From the NCBI GenBank assembly GCA_030077755.1, contig JAQJZZ010000010.1, forward strand, positions 3,472,001 to 3,536,000: 64,000 nt of DNA. The letters are read 5' to 3'. Of this stretch, positions 1-12,026 are shown one piece after another. Position 1 is the first letter of the stretch; the number at the start of each line of letters is the position of its first letter. The position numbers were made by a program, and so were the translations under genes. Below the pieces are notes generated by a model, which had not been told where the DNA came from, searched no databases, and worked only from the letters and a program-made list of their open reading frames with translations. This DNA is from Filosporella fistucella. Lineage: Eukaryota > Ascomycota > Leotiomycetes > Helotiales.

Positions 1-428
1 GCGTACCTTGGTACTAAACATCAAAAGGCCTGATCAGTGTATGTTGTTTGGCTGTCATGGAGGGGTGGGCACATACATGCATTTGATGAAGGGCATCCTA
101 CAATTATCCACGTCAGCAAGCTTCCAACCTCCAGTAATTTCTTACATACCTTGATACCAACTCGACGCAGATTGCGCAACGTTCTTATTATCGTTGACAT
201 CTTGGTGGGCGCTCAATGGCTTCTGAGGTTGAAAGAGAGTCGTTGTATCGGAGTTGAGGCGGCTTTGGGCTCTTCCAGAAGCGGACTAGCTTGAAGTGCA
301 GCCAGTACCTCCAACTACAATTATCATGTCCAAACCCAGAATATAAGCAATTGGGCAGATAAGGGATTGACATTCAAGACGACCGAGCAAGGCCATTGTC
401 AATAGCCTATTCGGCGTCTTGCCTCACC
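1..428. other. Left edge, upstream region of PGS1
   Basis: No open frame here resembles a protein and all are short. The segment is best read as promoter and 5' leader of the phosphatidylglycerophosphate synthase gene that starts at 429. I see no clear TATA box or repeat. Confidence 0.5.
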
Positions 429-2270
429 ATGACAATGACGCTAAAATCGGTCATTTTTCCACTTCGATGTACTGGACGAGCTCTTAAAGCTCTCCAAAAG
501 CAGATTTCGATCACTGATTGCTCACTTCAAAACATTAGGGCCCTAAAAACCGTTGCCGTACCTCGAAGCGCAATAAGATACTCAGCATCCCGAAGACCCC
601 AAGTCTGCCGGTCACGAATACTTGTGCCTCGCCGATACTCTACTTCAAGCTCTGTATCAGCTTCCCCAGCCAGCCCTTCACCCGCGTCGATGTTAGGCGT
701 TTTTACAAATGAGCTGGATAGAATAGCACCCAAATTCGAGATCCAAGGATCACAGATACATATTCTGCGTTCACCATCAGAATTCTACGAGACACTTAAG
801 GTCGGCCGAATGACTGGAATAAGGAGGATTGTGCTGATGGAAGCAGAGCAAGATCCTAGGCGCAGAGCATCGGATATTCCTGTCAACTTTGTATATAGGA
901 AAAACAGAACATGAGCTTGTAATGATCCTATTCTTATGAAAATGCATGTGTGGTTGTTGATTGTGTTCAGATTTCTACACTCCAGCAGGCTCTTCGAGCA
1001 AAACCTAAATTGAAGCTCAGTATCCTGACAGATGCCCTCCGGGGAACAAGAGAGTCGCCGAATGCATCATGTGCTTCGTTACTGGCACCTCTAGTCTCCG
1101 AGTTTGGAGCTGAAAGGGTCGAGATACGAATGTATCATACACCAAATCTAACTGGGATGCGAAAGAAACATATCCCCAAGAGAATTAATGAGGGCTGGGG
1201 ACTACAACATATGAAGCTGTATGGATTCGATGATGAAATCATGATTTCCGGGTGAGTGCTTTGTTGGAACGGAGAGCGCATTGGCTCATTACTACAGGGC
1301 CAACTTGTCAAGTGACTATTTCACAAACAGACAAGACCGCTATCACGTCTTTTCCTCCAAGGAAATCACCTCCTACTTCGCCCAAATCCATGATGCTGTT
1401 TCTCATCTCAGCTTCCTGGTTGTCCCTAATCCCCAATTCCCAGCCGGCTATACTCTAGAATGGCCAACGACCAACCTGGCTCCTTCACCTCTCCTGTCAC
1501 CATCAAAATACATAGCCGCTTCTTCCACAATACTTACAAAACTCATCCAGCCCCTCTCGAATTCTTCTTCAATCAACAGCTCCAAGAACAATACAACAGT
1601 CTACCCACTCTCTCAATTCACACCGCTCCTAAATCCCGACACCTCCACCGAACTCCCAGCTATAACTTCCCTCCTAAAAGCTCTATCCCTCCCTGAGTTC
1701 ACCTCTTCCTCATGGGTCTTCACAGCCGGCTATTTCAACCCCGATCCCTCTCTTACTTCCTTACTCCTCTCCACCACATCACGCAACAACATAGTAGTCA
1801 CCGCTTCTCCGTGGGCGAACGGTTTCTACGGCTCAAAAGGTGTATCCGGCCTGCTTCCTGCTGCCTATACTTTACTGTCTCGCCGATTCCTTCAGTCCGT
1901 ACATAAAGTCGGTCGAAAAGATGACATTATTTTAAAGGAGTGGAAAAGGGGAACAGTAGGCGAGAAGGAAGGATGGACTTATCATGCAAAAGGATTATGG
2001 GTTTCTATTAATGGTGAGAAAGAGCCTAGCGTAAGTGTTGTTGGTAGTAGCAATTATACCAAGAGAAGTTATGGGCTGGATTTGGAGACCGGGGTGATGA
2101 TTGTCACTAGAGATGAAGGGCTGAGGGAGAGATTGAGGGGGGAGAGAGATGGATTGATGGAGTTTGCGGATGTGAAGGGGATGGAGGAGTTTGAGAAGAG
2201 TGAGAGGAGGGTGGGGATACAAGTCAGGATCGCGATGTGGATTGTTAAGATGGTTGGTGGTGCCTTGTAG
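429..2270 (+). CDS. PGS1: CDP-diacylglycerol--glycerol-3-phosphate 3-phosphatidyltransferase (phosphatidylglycerophosphate synthase)
   Basis: This enzyme makes phosphatidylglycerophosphate from CDP-diacylglycerol and glycerol-3-phosphate, the committed step toward cardiolipin in mitochondria. The protein has two phospholipase-D-type HKD motifs. The first is HMKLYGFDD, around residue 229, followed by ISGANLSSDYF across a splice junction. The second is YHAKGLW near residue 470, followed by GSSNYTKRS. Four exons fit: 429-800, 847-918, 971-1251 and 1298-2270, giving 565 residues. The first intron (801-846) is 46 nt with a weak GTCGGC donor. It was chosen because it restores a continuous FYETLK-SKILGAEHR reading into the conserved STLYIGKTEHE block. 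The ATG at 429 has a good context (CACCATGAC) and begins a basic, hydroxyl-rich leader typical of mitochondrial import. The family is certain. The exact start and first intron are slightly less so. Confidence 0.93.
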
Positions 2271-3152
2271 AATACGGATAGAGGGGGGCTGTATAGTAGT
2301 AGAATAGAAATGAGGAGGAGATTGTCTATAGAGCTGGGAAAGACGCCTGTAATCATAAATCCTCTGGATCTATTAACTACGCGCTTCAAGTATACTTACT
2401 GCTGCTTAAAACAAAGCCACTCTATGCAGCAAAAGAAGTTGTGGAAATACAATTCAATTTGTCTGAGCATTTGTCCTATTTGGAGACCTACAGTGGATAT
2501 TTTATATACAGGGCAGTGGCTTTAAACATGCGATGTGCGGTAAAACTTCCCACAAAAAAAGAGAAATCGTTAGGTTACAAATTCTCACTTTTCACTCCAT
2601 ACCTCGGCTCAACAATGCACAATTGAGGACTGTATCATGGCTACGAGACGCTACTCATAGAACATGTATCATATGTTTTCTGTAAATTCAAAAGAGGGCT
2701 TGAAAACGAGTGGTTTGTGTACCCAGCCTAGTAACATCCCATCTTTCCTCCTCGATCATTAAATCAAAATCTAACTTGAAGCGAATGGTTTGTCACATTA
2801 AGAGTGCAGGTAGTTCTCAAAGATGCAGAACATTATTATTCTATCCTTCATAGACGAAAACGCTATGTACTAAGCAGAAGCAAGAGAAGGACCGCCAAAA
2901 GCGTTATTGCAAAGCGGTACCTGTAATATTCGTCGCATCATGCATTCATCACTTCATCCCACTCCCATTTCAATCCCTCACTCCCTTCGCCAAAACACCA
3001 AAGCAGATGCGCACTACATTGTTTAGTGGCATCTATGAAATCCATCTTTCCTCTCGATTCATAATTTGTGCCATGCAACATGATTGATTCCTTCTCTCCA
3101 TTCTTTCTTCTCCTCTCCTCGATATCTTCGAATGAGCAAGGAAACGTATAGT
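2271..3152. other. Convergent intergenic region (3' ends of PGS1 and the DnaJ gene)
   Basis: About 880 bp lie between two stop codons that face each other. Only short open frames without family character occur. It probably holds both 3' untranslated regions. Confidence 0.5.
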
Positions 3153-4396
3153 CTACAAGATCTCCTTCAATTTCCGCTTCTGCTCAAAGGAAAGACTGGT
3201 AGGGAATTTGACGTTGTAGGTGACGACGAAGTTTCCTCTTGTATCGGGTTTCTTGCTAAGAGGCATGCCGAGATTAGGGTAGACATCTTTGCTGCCAGGT
3301 TGGGTTGGACCGGCCTTGTCGATGTTTATCTGCCGCTTGTCGATGGTGGTGATTGTACGCTTCCAGCCAGTCAGAGCTTCTTTGAGATCAAGATCAATGG
3401 TGTGGTGGATGTCGTCTCCGTCACGGGTGAAAAGTGGATGTACTTTCTGTGATCGTGTTAGCAATTGACTTCTGTACGTTTTCATCATGTGTGAACATAC
3501 CTCTTCAACGACAAAATGTAAGTCTTGTTGGCCACCCTCTTCTTGATCTCCCACCCCCTTGAACTTAATCTTACTACCCTTCTTCAATCCCGGCTTGATA
3601 TCCATCTCCAGAACCTTATCTTGAGTCGTTCTCTTTCCCGTCACCTCATCAAATGCCTTCCGCTTTATCTTCATCTTCTTATGTACTCCATTAAATAACT
3701 CCTCCAATGTCAAAGGCAGTGGTCTCTCCACTGTCGTAACCTCCGGCGTTGCCGCACGTCTTGTAGCAGCTTCAGCACCAAATCCTGCAGGTCTCGAACG
3801 TCCACTGCTCTGTCTCGATCGTGGCATTCCACCTCCCCCAAAGATATCCTCAAATCCATCTCCTCCCCCACCCATGCCACCTCCTTGTCCCCGCAGAAAC
3901 TCAGCGAATATACTCTCCGGATTGCTGAAGCTGAATCCTCCACCGCCAGGTCCACCCGCCGAGCTGAACTCGTAGTGGAAGTCCCGACCACCTCCACCAG
4001 GTGCACCACCGAAATTGAATCCGCCTGGCATGCCACCTGCACCCGCACTGGCATATGGGTTTCCGCCAGAACCGGGTTCGGGAGGGGGAGGACCACCACG
4101 AAGTATAAATTCTAGACCGTACTGATCATATATCTTGCGCTTCTCCGGATCGTTGAGGATTTCGTAGGCCTGAGATACTTCTTTGAATTTTTCTACGGCA
4201 GCTGGATTGTCTTTGTTCTTATCTGGGTGCCATTTCAAGGCCATTTTTCTGTACGATGCATTAGTCTCGCTCCCTGCATAATGCTCAATGTTTGCTTGTC
4301 CACCAGATCTACTCACCTGTATGCTTTCTTCAATTCATCTTGGGTCGCATCGGGTTTCACACCCAATGTGTTGTAAAGTTTTGTTTCTGCTACCAT
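3153..4396 (-). CDS. SIS1: Class B (type II) DnaJ/Hsp40 co-chaperone, Sis1-like
   Basis: Class B J-proteins deliver clients to cytosolic and nuclear Hsp70 and stimulate its ATPase. Three exons (4396-4317, 4248-3501, 3446-3153) encode 373 residues. The J domain occupies roughly residues 5-70 with the HPD tripeptide at 34-36 (WHPDKNK). It is followed by a long Gly/Phe/Pro-rich stretch (about 78-170) and a C-terminal peptide-binding region that includes [10 protein letters not shown] and [10 protein letters not shown]. The CxxCxGxG zinc repeats of class A are absent, which fits Sis1/DNAJB. The start at 4396 gives the expected [14 protein letters not shown]-terminus. Intron 1 splits the codon just before [10 protein letters not shown] perfect three-unit heat-shock element lies 478 bp upstream of the ATG (4874-4888), consistent with Hsf1 control of SIS1 in yeast. 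Confidence 0.94.
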
Positions 4397-6189
4397 GATT
4401 GCGGTGTCTTGTAATTGTGCAGAGCTTTCGCGATGCCTTTGTTTGCTTCCGCAGAATGTATGAGGAGGAGAAGTGTATCTTGTATGGAGAGCTCTTTAAC
4501 GTATGACAAGTTTATTCCCGATCAGCTGTGCCCTTAGTGAAAAAGGAACAAGGCTCTGAAGCAGATGATGGAAGAGCCTCGAATGTTGTGGTGGTCGGGG
4601 GGGAATGTGCAAAGCGAACACCTGATCTTGTGCTGGGCTGGTATGTATGGAAGCAGTCTGAATAGCCTCGGATTAAGCTCACAGAACAAGACAAAGACTC
4701 TTTGAAATGTGGATTGCAATTGGCCAATGATTTAGAATGTCTATGATGAAGACAAGTTCGGCGTAGTTATTGTTCCTTTTGAAGAGACCATGCACGACAC
4801 AAAATCAGGGTTGCACGCCACCTCTGATCAAGTTTGTAGTTCCCCGCCGAAGGGCGGTGACGCTTGGTGGGGTCGAACATTCGCGAAGCTCAACATTGCG
4901 AAATCATAAATAGAGGCAGCACTGCTTCTCATGACGATTTTGAAGGCGTAAAAATTTGAGATCGAGATGGATTGGCAATGGAAACAAAGTCATCGAATTG
5001 TTTTCATCATTTGGAAGCCGATTGAATGAGATGGAAGCTGCAAAGTCTCTAGTTACTGCTCACAACCCCAGCAAATTCTATTAAGAAACCTCGAACAAGG
5101 GCATTTCGCGTCACCAAAAAGTTTACGATCTCATTTGACAAACTTTGGACGAGTATTTGATAGACATCGGACGGACCGGAAGATGAAACCCCTTGGATAA
5201 GAAACAGAATGCTGAGGCATGGGCAATTGCTTCTCGGCCAAGCGAGTTGAATAGGGGGAAAAGAAATATCCTTGGCTTTTTGACTGATATTGCACCTGCA
5301 TGGATACCATTATTGAGCAGCTAGCTAAGGATGCTGTAAATGTTCTAATGGATTTATTGCAATTGATAATGAGCCCCATCTGATTTCAAATCACAGCTGT
5401 TATGCAAAATCGACAATCAATTGGGAGGAATAGGTTGAAACCTGGAACCATTGCCGCGTGAGGCCGCAAGCTGCAATAACATACGTATGTAACCAAATTA
5501 CCCCCCAGGGGGTTAAGCAGAAGGTGCCATTCCCCTGGCGGATTGGTCAAGTCAAACTGCGAGGAGGAAACAGTAACTTTGGTCAACAATCCAGATCCCG
5601 AGTTCGACAACAACAAAAACGCAAACGCCAATCGATCGAGTGACTCACCACAAACGTGCGAACTTGAAAAAACTGAGCCAGTCTTTCTAAGCTATCTCCA
5701 TTCGACGGAGGTAGTGGAGTTTTTTGCCATGTTTTTTTTTGGCATGTTTCAGTGGAAGGTTGAGGTGTATATTATTTGACAATAAGTTATTTACACTCGA
5801 TATTTGACGAACCAGGAAACGACTAGGTCGACTATCATCTTCCATACCAAGGAGCTATCATGATGCTTGGTGAAGATAATGCCTTTAAGGTAGATGTATG
5901 GTTAATAGTGAGTTTTCTTAAGTATTGGATTTCCTAGATATCCTATGAGGTGGACGAGAGGTGGGCGTGGGTGGGATTGGCCAATTTCGAAGTGAGTTTC
6001 TCTTTTCTGTTATATTTTCCGTGATTGTAGTTCGTGGTTTCTTTTTTTTCACGTTTCGCCACAGTAGACAAAAGATGTTTCAAAACAGTGCTTCTAGATG
6101 GGTATTACTCGCTTGATATGCCTTACAATGCCATTACATCTACGGTCTGTCAAACGAGTTCGATGAGCCCTCGTCCTTTCACTTGGTAT
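4397..6189. other. Intergenic region upstream of the DnaJ gene
   Basis: About 1.8 kb separate the DnaJ start from the stop of the next minus-strand gene. The open frames in it are short, mostly begin at non-ATG codons and lack family features. The stretch contains the heat-shock element at 4874-4888 and a C-rich/G-rich near-palindrome at 5500-5513 whose core includes AGGGG. Confidence 0.5.
4874..4888. promoter_or_regulatory. Heat-shock element (three perfect nGAAn units)
   Basis: The sequence CGAACATTCGCGAAG fits nGAAnnTTCnnGAAn exactly, the binding site for trimeric Hsf1. It sits in the upstream region of the Sis1-type DnaJ gene. The match is direct; its function is inferred. Confidence 0.6.
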
Positions 6190-8986
6190 CTACCACTCGT
6201 GTCTGACTGCTTCCGTTGCTGCGCTGCCCTCAACCTTCTCTGCGTCTTCCATAACTTGGTCCATATCCATACTATCAATAGTTGTTTGATTGGAATTAGC
6301 CGGTCGACCAGTAAGCATTGGCATTCCGCGTTCTTGCATCTCCTGGTTATTTGAATCCTCATGCTCCTTAGTGACGAGGGAGGGATCGACCCCGAGCAGA
6401 GGAGAGATCTCTTCTTCAACAGATGCCAGAGGCGATCCAAAGGCGACCTTCAATGGTCTTGGTGCTTGAACGGAAGTTTCGCCGTTTCTGAGTTCCTTTT
6501 CAGAGACATTGACACCTCCATTCTGATGAGAATCCTGATTTACTAATGAGCTTTCATGGTATTTGCGTTTGCCTGGAGAGGAAATTCCAACCGGTTGTGG
6601 GTCATCTATGATTGTTTCCGAGTCTCCTGAGCCTTGGGATCCCTCGGCTCCTTCGCATTCGTTTCTGAACGTGGTGTTATCCCAACGAACAAAGGTCTAC
6701 AATACTATTAGCATGAACACAAGGATGCTTCGTTCATATTTACCTCCAAAGGTTTTGGTAATGCTATGTTCTGGTAGTCCATAGCTTTTTCGCTTGCATA
6801 AACCAATATTGTGTTTTTGCTATCACTTTTGGCCGCTTCGAGGACCTTTGCCTCAGTGGTTTTCTGGACCAAATTAGCCATCGTACCATTGCGAGAATTC
6901 AGAGATGCATACCTCTACAGCCACTGAACTCGAGCCAGTAGGTGTATACTGAATCTTCCACCACTGATCCACGACACCATTTGTTTCACCACTATCGACA
7001 TCTACATCGATTAAATTTGGCTCCGCTCTCCTGCAGATATACATGGTGCTCTTGGTCGTGCTAACACCACGAAGTGTATACTTGTGTAGCCTTGGCTCTT
7101 CTGGATCATTTGTAGGCTCAGTGAACAGACGTGAAAGATTTTTCAGAGCTTCGTGAGCCTTTTCTTTTTCCTCATTCAATGACGAGAGTTTCTTGTCGAT
7201 ACTGGCCATCATTTTTTTCAACTCTTCGGAAAGTCTAGTGGCCGCTTTGCTTGAGCGCTGCGATTCCATCATCTCAACATCTTCTACCCGGTCCTTTTCA
7301 AGTTCTGCTTCGTCATGCCTGAGAGCAGCCGCAACTAGGTCTGTGACTTTGGCGATTCTGCCTGAAGGTAGTGGTGCGTATGTCAAAAACTCTTCTTGTC
7401 GAATGATTCGGTGGAGAACCTCAACGACTTTACGCTTCTGTAATCGCATGTCTAACGCAGCTTGCCTGCCATTCTTAAGGTAACGATCAGGGTACCACAC
7501 AGCAGGGATATTAATGGTCCTGCTCTCATCCCCTCCCTCGATTCTGAAAGCGATTACTTCGGCGATTCGAGATAAGTATGGGCTTCTAGTAAGTTCTGTA
7601 GGTCCCAGATCGGGCCACAGAGTTTCATCAGCAATATCGTAAAGCGAATCCTGGGCAGAATCTTTATGTGGAAGTAGCAATTCTAAGATTGCGAATTCTT
7701 TCTCTTCTAGCTCCTCTCGTTCCTCTCCAGCCACCCCAACACTAAAGATTTGGTTCACGATCCCGCTCATATTATTGGCTTTGGAGTTTTTGGCCCATGC
7801 TGACAAGGTCGATGATTCTATACCGTGGCCGTAAGCTCGCTCTTCTCTCTGAACTTCAGGAAGGCTTGCCAAAGCGTCAACCGAACCATAACTGCGATCC
7901 GTTTTGTCGAGGAATGCCATTAGACGTTGGAGTTCCCTGGCAATTTCGGGGTAAACTTGGTCCTCATCTGAGCTGACACTCGTTCTGCTAAACGAAATAG
8001 CTGTTCCGGACCACCATTCATTGCTGTAGCCGTAATTTGGTATTGTGTCCGTAGTATTGAGAAATATGCTTCGTAGCAGCGGAATTTCATGGTAGATGGT
8101 AATCAATGCATTGAGACGGTGATTAGCAATGCTCGGCTTGAGAAAGGCTGGTGCATCAACAGCTCGTTTCCGGTCCGCAGGTGCTGGATCCAAGATAATT
8201 TCTTGAACAGAAGATTTTTCTGTCGGCACATGCACAATATCCCATTTTCCATGCTCATACTGACTGCGGGTGGCGGGGCCAAAGTGAACCTGATCAGTGC
8301 CTGTAATCCCACTCTCTTGCGGGGGCATGCCGAGGTCAGCTCGAGATGCTGCAAGAGCCTCTTCCAATTCTCGATCGGCGTGGTCATTGTGAGACATAGA
8401 GGTTCTAGGATCGGCTGCTCAAAATATCAGCCAAGTGCATGAGGTGCTCCAAGATATACTAACCAGCGGCATGTTCAGCAGTCAGGTCGATGATTTTGCT
8501 GAGGGGCGATTTGTTGTTGCTGGTTCTAGATGGTGGTCTGGAAGGGGCACCGCCATCGAATTGTCGAGGCCCATAGGGTCCTGGATCATCAGGGCCTTGT
8601 ATATCAAATGCTGTTCGCAGACATCAGCTCCACAATCAAGCAAATGTGTCCCCATGCACTCACATATGCCATGGTTGTTTGTATTTCCGTCTCGGTCGCT
8701 ATTAAATTGTTGCTCGTTCCAGCCATACTATTCATCTGATGAGTCTCTGCAATTTTCAATGTGTGTTCGTTCATACCTTCTCGTTCAAAGAGTTCGGATT
8801 GTCAAAGTATTCGCCCAGCGCTTGTTCGATATTGTTGTTATTCCCCTTCTAAGTTAGCACATGCGGGGCTTACAGCTTTCGACAACCAACCTTCAGTCTT
8901 TGGATAGCTTCAGCTCGAGGCAAGTCGGGTACCAAACTTAAGAAAGCTTCTACATCGGCATCGGTGGGTAAAGGGAAAGCCGCCAT
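6190..8986 (-). CDS. UBA- and UIM-containing protein with a degenerate USP25/28-like catalytic region (probable pseudo-deubiquitinase)
   Basis: Seven exons fit: 8986-8891, 8848-8777, 8735-8660, 8610-8464, 8414-6913, 6863-6744 and 6696-6190, giving 839 residues. Residues 10-55 form a UBA-like helix set ending in GNNNNIEQALGEYF. A ubiquitin-interacting motif (ELEEALAASRAD) lies near 146-157. The rest follows the order of USP25/USP28: a cysteine-box-like segment near 220-249, a helical middle with a PDRYLKNGRQ-like stretch and a coiled-coil insertion, then a histidine-box-like segment near 577-631 and VYAS near 650. The cysteine position reads ...SIANHRLNALI..., with no Cys, and the expected GHY reads KSTMY, with no His. 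It is therefore likely a ubiquitin-binding scaffold and not a protease. The fourth exon only joins in frame if the exon-3 donor is GTGCAT at 8659 and not the nearby GTGAGT at 8663. Fungal annotations usually call such proteins 'ubiquitin interaction domain-containing'. Confidence 0.75.
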
Positions 8987-9716
8987 AGTGGCATATGGCT
9001 CCAGAACAGGGCTTGGGGCAACCTGCGAGGTTGAGAATTTGTTATGCTGAGTATTGGCAAACCATGAAGCAAATCAATAGCACCAGCTGAATATCTTTCA
9101 CTGTCTGTGAATCTTGAAGCTAGTTCGAAAAGGAAGTGCTTGAATGATCTGCAACAGAGGATTGAATTGTGGAGGGAAGCTTGCAAAAGAGACGAGAGCT
9201 TCCAGTAGTCGGTCGCGCAACATCCCTGTCATTCTTTATATGTGGTCCGTGCACGATATGATAATCAATCTCACGATAGAGAGGATGATGTATGTGAGCA
9301 TAGCGGATTCACGAAAACCTCACCGTCACAAAAGATTTCCGGTCTCGGACGAATCTGTACAATTCATTTATTTTCGACGACTGCCTGAACGTATGGGTTA
9401 TATCTCGGTGTCTGCCTTCCCCTTAAATTAACCTTGAAAGACAGCACTGTAATTCTGATTCTCCTGGCGCCAAATTGCAACGATGTGCCAGTCCATTAAA
9501 AAACGCCGGGTGCCCCCATGCTTGCCATGATCCGTACTCCATGGCCAACCCTAACCCACCTGAAATGCTATGCTATGCAGTAAACAATTATATAAACGCC
9601 AATATCATCCTCGACGTATGACCATGACCATGGAGACCGTATTACTCCTTGAGATGTGTGACCGTATGACCGAGATGTGCAGAGTAGGGTGTGATGAAGA
9701 AGATGTTTGAAGTCTT
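8987..9716. other. Intergenic region between CDC34 and the UBA/UIM gene
   Basis: About 730 bp without a supportable gene. It holds the promoter of the UBA/UIM gene and the 3' end of CDC34. Confidence 0.5.
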
Positions 9717-10539
9717 CTAATCCTCCATCTCCTCGTCGAATTCTTGGTCCTCATCGTCTTGTTCCTCGTCTTCGTCACAATCCATGTCATCTCCAGAGCT
9801 TTCACTTGCCCCGAAGTCATCCTCATCTCCACTCTCGTTCCAAAAGTCATCGTCTTCAACAATCTTTGCGGGAGGAGCTTCGTCGAGGGTGGTTGGCATA
9901 ACAAATCCTGCTGGGATATCCTTTTGTGATTTAGTTACTGCCTCCTTAGCCTTGTTGTTGTATGCCTCTCGGTCATCACGGTAGAGGATTCCAGCGTCGA
10001 CATTTGCGGGCGAATAAATCTCTGGGTCGTCGAGAAGGAGGAGGATGGAACGGAGGACAGTTTCGACGCTTTGGACAGATGACCATCGCTCGCTGGCAAG
10101 CTCTCCGGACTGCTCATCTTCACCAGGTGCGTGGAGAATGGAGATGCAGACCTTGCCGTCAGGATAGATGTTGGGATGGTAGATTGGAGGATTGAACTTG
10201 AAGCTTGGGGGCTCATAGGGGTATTTATCGGTGAAGTTCATCGAGCACTAAAGTAATGGTTAGCTGTGGAGAATTGGTTGGTGGGTGGGGAGAAGTTTAC
10301 CTTCAAGTAGGCACCATTGAAAGCGCTATCGGGATTAATGACGATCAGAGCGATGTCCCACTTGAAGAGAGCACCGTCATTGAGCTGGAGTGAACAGTTA
10401 GCAGTTGAGCAAAAGAATACCAATCCCAAGACGAGTGCAGAGCATGGTCCAGAGAATTGCGTACCTCAATATTGACCCATTTCTCCTTCTCGAGGGCCTT
10501 ATACTCGTTCATAAGACGTTGACGCGCAGCGGATGCCAT
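9717..10539 (-). CDS. CDC34: Ubiquitin-conjugating enzyme E2, Cdc34/UBC3 type
   Basis: This E2 works with SCF cullin-RING ligases to build K48 chains on cell-cycle regulators such as CDK inhibitors. Three exons (10539-10465, 10384-10301, 10247-9717) encode 229 residues. The UBC fold includes YHPNIYPDGKVC with the active cysteine at residue 87 and the HPN motif ten residues before it. A Cdc34-specific acidic insertion (GEDEQSGELASERW) follows soon after the cysteine. A long, very acidic C-terminal tail (from about residue 180, rich in Asp/Glu) matches the tail that docks on the cullin basic canyon. The start MASAARQRLMNEYKALEKEKW is typical of the family. All key residues are present. Confidence 0.96.
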
Positions 10540-12026
10540 TCTGGACTGGAATTATGAACGATCTAATTCTTGGTAAAGACTGGATATGATTCAGAGAAGA
10601 ATTCAAAGATCTGTCTTCGCTTGAATGTAGTATGTGGTGCAGAAATGACTCGTGTGATGGTCCTTGACACCGAAGATGTGACTGAGAGTGGTTTGAGGTT
10701 GGAAATACAGAAGACGTTGGTGGTGCAGAGTTGGAGGAAAGATCGAAGAGGATGCGGAAGGAAAAGAAGTTTATATGGCAAGCCCTGGAGGAGCGGTGAA
10801 TAATATATCAGCCTTATGTTGGGAAGCGGACTAGAGAATGGCAAAGGCGAGGTTGTGGACGAGGACGAGGACCGAAAGTGAGGACGAGTTGGAGTTCGGC
10901 TTGCAAAGTACAAGTACTAACTCGCGAGACGCACTGCACAGCGCTGGTTTGCCTTTTGTCTCGCCCCAAACACAACCCCCTGGACTGGACTGGACTGGAC
11001 TTTGCCTTCCCTTCCGACGCCGGTTCGGCTGCTGAACTGGTGCCTCTTGTGCCTTTTACAGGGTTAGTAGTAGATTTATGAAGCCAGGGAGGAGGAGCAG
11101 GAGCGGAAGCAGGAGGAGTTCATGCAAGTCCGATAAGATAAGGAATGAGAGGGGAGGGAAGGGAAGTGACGGAATCTAGTGCTTTTGTTACGGTATCGCC
11201 GCCATGTTAGCATCGTACTATGATGTCTTCGCATGTCCGTCGAAGATTCGCATGAGTTCATTCCTTACGACATTTCTGCTTGAGCTCATTCGGTACACAG
11301 GTACTTGAGTAAATTCCGAAATTGCAGAGGCAAAAATAGAACCATGAGGCATGAAAAATATGCATTAAAAGCAAGCAGGGAACGCCGCCTGGATGTTCTG
11401 ATGTTTTCCACCTGATCCCGCAAAAATTGGGAAGGCTGGCCTTGTCCTGTTGGGTCCAGGCTCTCAGCTTCTGTGCCATGTCCTGTACAATGTGCCACGC
11501 AACATGAGATGAAATAATAGGTAGGGCAGCCATCAGGTGATGGACAACAACTCAGGGCACATGAGGTTGCACCACATGCACGAGATCACAAAAGTCTCTC
11601 AGAAGTCTCAAGATTGAACCTTTGAGCTAAGGAGCTGTTACGAGGAATGATTCTGAGAACTGAGTAATGCCCTGCAAATCCCGACGGCTATTGAATAAGG
11701 AGGCAAATGTCTAAGAAAATTATTTGTCGAATATTATTCAGCGTGCTGACTGCAGATAAGACCAATGTATCCTGTCCAAATCTGAAAAGTCTATTCTGAT
11801 TGAAGCAAAACGTGTAAGATTTCCTAAATAGCCATTCGATTATTTCCTTCACTTCGTAGTAGACGAATGTCATCGTCTGCCGAATCAGGAAGGTCGGCCG
11901 CAAAAGATGATGATTATATTTTGAGCATCAAGCGTAATATTTTTCTCTTCTCTAACATTTCGCTCCCTTCAAGCTCTTTCTTCTTGTCAATCAATTTTCT
12001 TGAAATCTGCAACAAAATCCATAACA
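10540..12026. other. Divergent intergenic region, CDC34 (-) / alpha-beta hydrolase (+)
   Basis: About 1.5 kb between two divergent starts. Several open frames exist but none has family features or a convincing ATG context. A perfect TGGAC tetramer repeat lies at 10981-11000. The sequence just before 12027 is pyrimidine-rich (TTCTCTTCTCT..., CTCCCTTC...), as in many fungal core promoters. Confidence 0.5.
10981..11000. repeat. Four tandem copies of TGGAC
   Basis: Perfect (TGGAC)x4 minisatellite in the divergent intergenic region. No function can be assigned. Confidence 0.8.

Noticed and set aside
3084..3452. 122-codon plus-strand frame opposite the DnaJ C-terminus
   Set aside because: It is the antisense of a well-conserved coding region and has no features of its own.
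5500..5513. C-rich/G-rich near-palindrome with a stress-element-like AGGGG core
   Set aside because: A single short core more than 1 kb from the DnaJ start is not enough to claim a stress-response site.
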